Assembly: GCA_019234035.1 (NCBI GenBank)
Contig: JAFALX010000276.1
Location: 1-9,914 of the forward strand
Reading direction: 5' to 3'
Length of the DNA: 9,914 nt
Origin: Candidatus Dormiibacterota bacterium
GTDB taxonomy: Bacteria > Chloroflexota > Dormibacteria > Aeolococcales > Aeolococcaceae
A program made the position numbers and the translations under genes. This document shows, piece by piece, positions 6,305 through 9,914 of the stretch (position 1 is the first letter of the stretch; each line of letters begins with the position of its first letter). The notes under the pieces were generated by a model, which searched no databases, was not told where the DNA came from, and worked only from the letters and a program-made list of their open reading frames with translations.

Positions 6305-6826
6305 ATGCAGGAGCTCGTCATCAAGGTTCCGGCGCCGTTTCCCGGCGTCGAGGACCTCGGCTTCACCGCACGCTACCCCGAGCAGGCGGCGAGCGAGCCG
6401 CTGCGCGACGTGCCGTTCTTCGTCGAGGGACCGGCGAAACCGATGAGCATTCTCGTCGAGAGGCTGGCGCTGTTCGCCGACAAGGATTCCATCCTCGACG
6501 CGCACGGCGACGGCGAGGCGTACGCGTGGACGCCGCCGATCCAGCTCACCGACGAGGTGTGCGTCATGGCGTTTCGCGATCGCAGCGTGCGCACCGACAG
6601 CGCGCCCGCCGACGACACCGCGGGTGCGGTGCGCTCCTACGTCTGGAACCTTGTGCGGCCGCTTGCCTTCACGTTCCTGCAGGACTGCGTGCGCATCGGT
6701 CACCTCCGTCTGTCCGAACGCATCGCCGTCGTGCTCGACACCGGCCATCCCCCGGCGATCGACCTCGAGATGCAGCGCACCTCGATCACCCCGTTCAACG
6801 GCGACCTGCTGCTCTTTCGCGCCTGA
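6305..6826 (+). CDS. Unrecognised 173-aa soluble protein, co-transcribed with polX
   Basis: The ATG lies 2 nt after the polX stop, so the two genes are almost certainly one operon. A GAGG about 10 nt upstream could serve as ribosome binding site. The protein has no signal peptide or membrane segment and looks acidic and globular. An N-terminal beta-like stretch with VPAPFPGVEDLGF (8-20) is followed by an amphipathic middle part, then a well-formed C-terminal region with RSYVWNLVRPLAFTFLQDCV (about 110-129) and IAVVLDTGHPP (140-150). I see no catalytic motif, zinc ligand pattern or nucleotide-binding loop. I do not recognise the family. Codon use is like its neighbours, with G or C at most third positions, so the reading frame is credible. 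Its job may be linked to DNA repair through polX, but this is guilt by association only. Confidence 0.8.
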   Translation: MQELVIKVPAPFPGVEDLGFTARYPEQAASEPLRDVPFFVEGPAKPMSILVERLALFADKDSILDAHGDGEAYAWTPPIQLTDEVCVMAFRDRSVRTDSAPADDTAGAVRSYVWNLVRPLAFTFLQDCVRIGHLRLSERIAVVLDTGHPPAIDLEMQRTSITPFNGDLLLFRA

Positions 6827-6859
6827 CAGAACGAGGGGCGAAGGCGGCTCGCGCCGGCC

Positions 6860-7279
6860 TCAGGGAACGGGCGTCGGGTTCCCGCTCGTCGTGGTCGACG
6901 TGCTCGACGTCGTGGTCGACGTGCTCGACGTCGTCGTGCTCGACCCCGTACTCGTGGTCGCCGAGGTCGACGGCGCGGGCGTCGACTGCGGCGGCAGCGG
7001 CGGCGTCGGGCAGTTCTGCAGCGCAGGGTTGAATGGCGTGGGCGACGGCGTCGGGCTCGTCGTCGTCGACGACGTCGTCGCAGTGCCGCTCGGCGTCGCC
7101 GTCGGCGACGGAGTCGGTGTCGCCACGTACGGCGTGTACGTGGGGCAGCTCGCCAGCGGCGGCACGGGGGGCGCCTTGGCGCCGGCGACGATCAGCGAGA
7201 TCGCGACCGCGATGGCGCCGACGAGCACTGTGGCCACGAAGGTGACCGCCCCCCACTCGCGCTTGAAGAGGTCGTTCAC
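6860..7279 (-). CDS. Single-pass membrane protein with long Ser/Thr/Pro-rich extracytoplasmic tail
   Basis: A 139-aa product starting at GTG 7279, which overlaps the galU stop codon (GTGA, 4 nt). GGGAGG lies 4 nt upstream, so translation is probably coupled to galU. Residues 1-9 (MNDLFKREW) are cytoplasmic and charged; about 10-34 form one hydrophobic helix. The remaining hundred residues are almost only Ser, Thr, Pro, Ala and Gly, with two Cys (in ASCPTY and QNCPTP) and a run of repeated STSTTTS blocks near the end. No LPxTG sorting signal is present. Such tails are typical of extended, possibly O-glycosylated stalks outside the membrane. Pairing with a UDP-glucose-forming enzyme is suggestive of envelope glycan work but proves nothing. 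Low complexity lowers confidence in any homology, yet the coupled start and signal-anchor argue it is a real gene. Confidence 0.72.
   Translation of the reverse strand: MNDLFKREWGAVTFVATVLVGAIAVAISLIVAGAKAPPVPPLASCPTYTPYVATPTPSPTATPSGTATTSSTTTSPTPSPTPFNPALQNCPTPPLPPQSTPAPSTSATTSTGSSTTTSSTSTTTSSTSTTTSGNPTPVP
6888..6944. repeat. 21-bp tandem repeat (two full copies plus a shortened third)
   Basis: Two identical 21-bp units (6888-6908 and 6909-6929) are followed by a 15-bp copy lacking 6 bp (6930-6944). On the minus strand they encode the Ser/Thr blocks of the membrane protein's tail, in frame because 21, 15 and 6 are multiples of three. The exact identity of the two units suggests recent slippage and possible length variation between strains. 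Confidence 0.85.
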
Positions 7280-8142
7280 ACGGCCTCCCGTACCGGGGCG
7301 GCGTGGACCGCCGGCGAGAACTCGCCGTCGTCGCTGGCGAGCTGCAGGTTGGTCTGCAGCCAGCCCGCGGGGGTGCCCACATCCAGGAGGCGGCCTTCGA
7401 ACTCCACCCCCCAGATGTCGCGGGAACCGATCAGCCGCGCGATGCCGTCGGTGAGCTGCACCTCGCCGAGGGCGCCCGGCGGCGTCGCACGTAGCGCGTC
7501 GAAGACGTCGGGCGTGAGCACGTAGCGGCCCATCACCGCGAGATCGCTCTTCGCGTCCGCCGGCTTCGGCTTCTCGACCAGGCCGCGGACGTGGTGGTCA
7601 CGACCCTCGGTGAGGTCGACGTCCGCGCACCCGTACCGCGAGATGTCCTCGCGTGGGACGCGCATCAGCGCGATGATCGGGCCACGGCCGTGGCGCTCGT
7701 GCGCCTCCCACAGCTGCGTCAGGGCGGGTTTGGCGCCGACAGAGAGGTCGTCCGGGAGCATGCACATGAAGGGACGTTCGCCGACGACGTCGGCGGCGCA
7801 GAGGACGGCGTCTCCGAGCCCGTTGGGCTCCGCCTGATAGACGACGGTCACGTTGGCGAGGTGCCCGGCGTGGCGGACCGCCTCGAGCTCGCGGCGCTTG
7901 CCGCGCTCCTCGAGCAGCCGCTCCAGGGGCGGGTCGGGGAGCAGGTGGTTGGCGATCGCCTCCTTGCCCTCGGCCAGGACAAGGACAATATCGGTCGCTC
8001 CCGCCGCCACGGCCTCCTCCACGGCCCACTGGATCACGGGGCGGTCGAGAACGGGGAGGAGCTCCTTGGGGACCGCCTTGGTGGCGGGCAGGAAGCGGGT
8101 TCCGAGGCCGGCGGCAGGAATGACGCAGTGACGAAGGTCCAC
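7276..8142 (-). CDS. galU: UTP--glucose-1-phosphate uridylyltransferase
   Basis: GalU makes UDP-glucose and pyrophosphate from UTP and glucose-1-phosphate in the cytosol, supplying glucosyl donors for envelope polysaccharides, glycolipids and osmolytes. The 288-aa protein has the usual length. It contains the signature nucleotide-binding start PAAGLGTRFLPATKAVPKEL (9-28), QAEPNGLGDAV (103-113), the LPDD metal and sugar-phosphate motif (129-132), SRYGCADVD (168-176), the EKPKP motif (190-194), GRYVL (205-209), GEVQLTD (226-232) and a C-terminal DVGTPAGWLQTN (254-265). The start is GTG at 8142, with TAGACT ending 8 nt upstream and no Shine-Dalgarno sequence, so the mRNA is probably nearly leaderless. 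The gene is divergent from argS with only 50 nt between start codons, and it overlaps the downstream Ser/Thr-rich membrane protein gene by 4 nt. Confidence 0.95.
   Translation of the reverse strand: MDLRHCVIPAAGLGTRFLPATKAVPKELLPVLDRPVIQWAVEEAVAAGATDIVLVLAEGKEAIANHLLPDPPLERLLEERGKRRELEAVRHAGHLANVTVVYQAEPNGLGDAVLCAADVVGERPFMCMLPDDLSVGAKPALTQLWEAHERHGRGPIIALMRVPREDISRYGCADVDLTEGRDHHVRGLVEKPKPADAKSDLAVMGRYVLTPDVFDALRATPPGALGEVQLTDGIARLIGSRDIWGVEFEGRLLDVGTPAGWLQTNLQLASDDGEFSPAVHAAPVREAV
7283..7288 (-). promoter_or_regulatory. Ribosome binding site (GGGAGG) of the Ser/Thr-rich membrane protein gene
   Basis: On the minus strand GGGAGG precedes the GTG at 7279 by 4 nt, within the last codons of galU. 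It supports the GTG start and the coupled, 4-nt-overlapping arrangement. Confidence 0.5.
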
Positions 8143-8150
8143 GGCGGCGA

Positions 8151-8156
8151 AGTCTA
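8151..8156 (-). promoter_or_regulatory. -10 box TAGACT of galU
   Basis: TAGACT on the minus strand ends 8 nt before the galU GTG, implying a leader of 1-2 nt. It falls where the -35 region of the divergent argS promoter (-10 at 8177-8182) would be, so the two promoters overlap. No -35 consensus is evident. Confidence 0.45.
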
Positions 8157-8176
8157 AAGGCCGGGGCTGGCTCCGA

Positions 8177-8182
8177 TACCCT
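8177..8182 (+). promoter_or_regulatory. -10-like box TACCCT of argS
   Basis: TACCCT is identical to the hexamer before the membrane protein gene at 345 and ends 10 nt before the argS ATG, implying a leader of about 4 nt. No Shine-Dalgarno sequence is clear in the short gap. It is weak as a single motif. Confidence 0.35.
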
Positions 8183-8192
8183 GCGAGCCGAG

Positions 8193-9914
8193 ATGCACGA
8201 CGTGCGCAGCGTTCTCGTTGCGGCGCTTCGAACAGCGCTCAGCGCGATCGGAGCCGGCGATTCCGTGCCGGTTGTGCTCGAGCCATCGGCGCGTCCGGAG
8301 TTCGGCGACTGGTCCACGCCGGCGGCGCTCAGCAGCGCTCGCGTGCTGCGGCGCAGCCCCATGGAGATCGCCGCGCAGCTGCGCGACGTGCTCGCCGCGA
8401 CACCGGTGGATCTCGTCAGCGAGTGGACCGTCAGCCCGCCCGGCTACGTCAACGCGCGGCTCAACGACCCCGTGTGGGCGCGGCACGTCATCGCGGCCGC
8501 CGGCGAGCTCGAGGACGCGCGTCCGGTGCGGATGCCGGACGGTTTCATGCTCGCGGACGGCAAGACGCTCGTCGAGCACACGGCGACCAACCCCAACAAG
8601 GCCGCGCACATCGGCCACCTGCGCAACGCGTCGATCGGCGACACCGTGGCGCGCGTGCTGCGGCGCACCGGGCACGAGGTCGAGGTCGACAACTACATCG
8701 ACGACACGGGCGTCCAGGTTGCGGACGTGGTTGTCGGAATCACGCAGTTCGGCATCGAGGCAGGTGCCGACGAGGCCTTCGACGAGTACTGCTCGCGCGT
8801 GTACATCGAGGTGTCGCGGCGCTATGAGGCGGACCCGTCGCTCGTCCAGCTGCGCAACGGCGTGCTGCGCGAGATCGAGGCGGGCGACAACGACACGGCG
8901 CGCTACGTCAAGGAGCTGGCGAGCCGCATCGTCGACGCGCACCTGGCGACGATGGGCCGTTTCGACATCGCGTACGACCTGCTCACCTGGGAGTCCGACA
9001 TCATCGCGCTCGGGTTCCTCGAGCAGGCGCTCGACATGCTGCGCGAGACGGGCGCGATGGTGCACGTGACCACGGGCAAGCTGGCCGGCTGCTGGGTGAT
9101 GCCGCCCGACGGCGAGCAGAGCGACGTGGAGGACGACGAGACCAAGGTGCTCGTGAAGTCGGACGGCGTTGCGACCTACACCGCCAAGGACATCGCGTAT
9201 CAGCTGTGGAAGTTCGGCCTGCTGGGCCGCGACTTCCACTACCGCCCGTGGCATGCGGACGATCCGGCGAGCCCCGCCACCACGAAGGCGGCGCCGCCGG
9301 ACGAGCTCGCGGCGCACTTCGGCAAGGCGCGGCGGGTTGTCAACGTGATCGACGCGCGGCAGGCGTATCCGCAGCAGATCGTGAAGCGCGCGCTGGCGCG
9401 GCTCGGTCACCGCGAGGAGGCGGACAACTCGCTGCACCTCGCGTACGAGGTGGTGGCGCTGACACCCTCCGCAGCGCGAGAGCTCGGCGTCCCCGTGGAC
9501 CCCGGCCGCGAGATCGTGGCGATGAGCGGGCGCCGTGGCATCGAGGTGCGCGCCGATGCGCTGCTGGATCGCGCCATCGAGCGCGTGCGCGAGAAGGCGC
9601 GCGATCCTGAGACGGCGCGGATGCTGGCGGCCGGCGCCGTACGCTACTACCTGCTCAAGTTCTCGCTGCAGCAGATCATCGCGTTCGACTTCGACGAGGC
9701 GCTGCGCACCACCGGTGACACCGGCGTCTATCTGCAGTACGCGCATGCACGCGCATCGGGAATCCTGCGCAAGGTGCCGGACGAAGGCGGGGAGCTCCCG
9801 GTTCCCGCGAACCTGGCTGCCGAGGAGCGCGCGCTGCTGCACCGCATCGACGCGCACGCCCGCGCCCTGGGCGACACCGCGGCGGCCCTCTCGCCCTCGG
9901 TGCTCGCCGCCTAT
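8193..9914 (+). CDS. argS: Arginyl-tRNA synthetase (C-terminus cut off by window edge)
   Basis: Class I ArgRS charges tRNA-Arg with arginine in the cytosol. The frame from ATG 8193 is open for 574 codons to the window end. An N-terminal additional domain (about 1-110, with PEFGDWSTPAAL and PPGYVNARL) is followed by the catalytic core. EHTATNPNKAAHIGHLRNASIGD (128-150) holds a literal HIGH motif at 139-142. NYIDDTG follows soon after, then YTAKDIAYQLWKFGLL and VINVIDARQAYPQ-like VVNVIDARQAYPQ. The KMSKS counterpart is MSGRRG (from residue 444); many ArgRS enzymes lack the usual Lys here, so this is normal variation. VRYYLLKFSLQQIIAFDFD and GVYLQYAHARASGIL begin the anticodon-binding DALR domain, of which only the first part is present. 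The long opposite-strand open frames here are GC-bias shadows. It is divergent from galU. Confidence 0.96.
   Translation, partial: MHDVRSVLVAALRTALSAIGAGDSVPVVLEPSARPEFGDWSTPAALSSARVLRRSPMEIAAQLRDVLAATPVDLVSEWTVSPPGYVNARLNDPVWARHVIAAAGELEDARPVRMPDGFMLADGKTLVEHTATNPNKAAHIGHLRNASIGDTVARVLRRTGHEVEVDNYIDDTGVQVADVVVGITQFGIEAGADEAFDEYCSRVYIEVSRRYEADPSLVQLRNGVLREIEAGDNDTARYVKELASRIVDAHLATMGRFDIAYDLLTWESDIIALGFLEQALDMLRETGAMVHVTTGKLAGCWVMPPDGEQSDVEDDETKVLVKSDGVATYTAKDIAYQLWKFGLLGRDFHYRPWHADDPASPATTKAAPPDELAAHFGKARRVVNVIDARQAYPQQIVKRALARLGHREEADNSLHLAYEVVALTPSAARELGVPVDPGREIVAMSGRRGIEVRADALLDRAIERVREKARDPETARMLAAGAVRYYLLKFSLQQIIAFDFDEALRTTGDTGVYLQYAHARASGILRKVPDEGGELPVPANLAAEERALLHRIDAHARALGDTAAALSPSVLAAY

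Noticed and set aside
6827..6859. Possible terminator between the convergent genes
   Set aside because: Only a 4-bp GGCG/CGCC stem can be drawn and no T-run follows, so it is too weak to report.
7058..7080. GTC/GAC-rich palindromic stretch
   Set aside because: It is explained by Ser/Thr codon runs (TCG, ACG and their complements) within the low-complexity tail of the membrane protein gene.
8154..9857. 567-codon minus-strand open frame
   Set aside because: It is fully antisense to argS, whose HIGH and MSGRRG motifs are clear. The Arg/His/Val-rich translation is what antisense high-GC coding DNA gives.

Overview
The window is high-GC bacterial DNA (roughly 70% G+C by eye) packed with housekeeping and accessory genes. 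No mobile element, CRISPR array, tRNA or rRNA is visible. The lineage cannot be fixed from sequence alone. The GC content, a DUF3105 lipoprotein, GTG starts and -10 boxes lying almost on start codons would fit an actinobacterium or a soil Chloroflexota/Dormibacterota-like organism; this is inference.

Layout, left to right. (1) A partial small membrane protein on the minus strand (1-267) is divergent from a polytopic GT-C-like membrane protein (345-1904). (2) That gene converges, 11 nt apart, with a DUF3105 lipoprotein on the minus strand (1916-2578). The lipoprotein is divergent from coaE, dephospho-CoA kinase (2620-3222). (3) A 156-nt gap between coaE and a convergent TetR gene holds a long imperfect inverted repeat (3234-3365) able to fold into a branched hairpin. 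(4) A minus-strand pair follows: an alpha-methylacyl-CoA racemase-like CaiB family enzyme (4017-5186) and a TetR regulator (3379-4020) that overlaps it by 4 nt. (5) Divergent from these, a PHP-less PolX-type DNA polymerase (5271-6302) is followed after 2 nt by an unrecognised 173-aa protein (6305-6826). (6) On the minus strand, galU (7276-8142) overlaps by 4 nt a small Ser/Thr/Pro-rich single-pass membrane protein (6860-7279). (7) argS, divergent from galU, runs off the right edge (8193-9914).

Genes occur as divergent pairs with short shared promoter regions. Seven of the eight promoter-proximal genes carry a TANNNT hexamer only 6-11 nt before the start codon, implying leaderless or nearly leaderless mRNAs. 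Two downstream operon genes (the TetR gene and the Ser/Thr-rich protein) instead have GGGAG-type Shine-Dalgarno sequences and 4-nt overlaps with the gene before them. polX is the exception among first genes, with an extended -10 box and a short leader.

I do not see a clear multi-gene defence or novel biosynthetic system. The items most worth following are the structured inverted repeat after coaE, the PHP-less PolX with its unknown partner gene, and the consistent leaderless architecture with overlapping divergent promoters.
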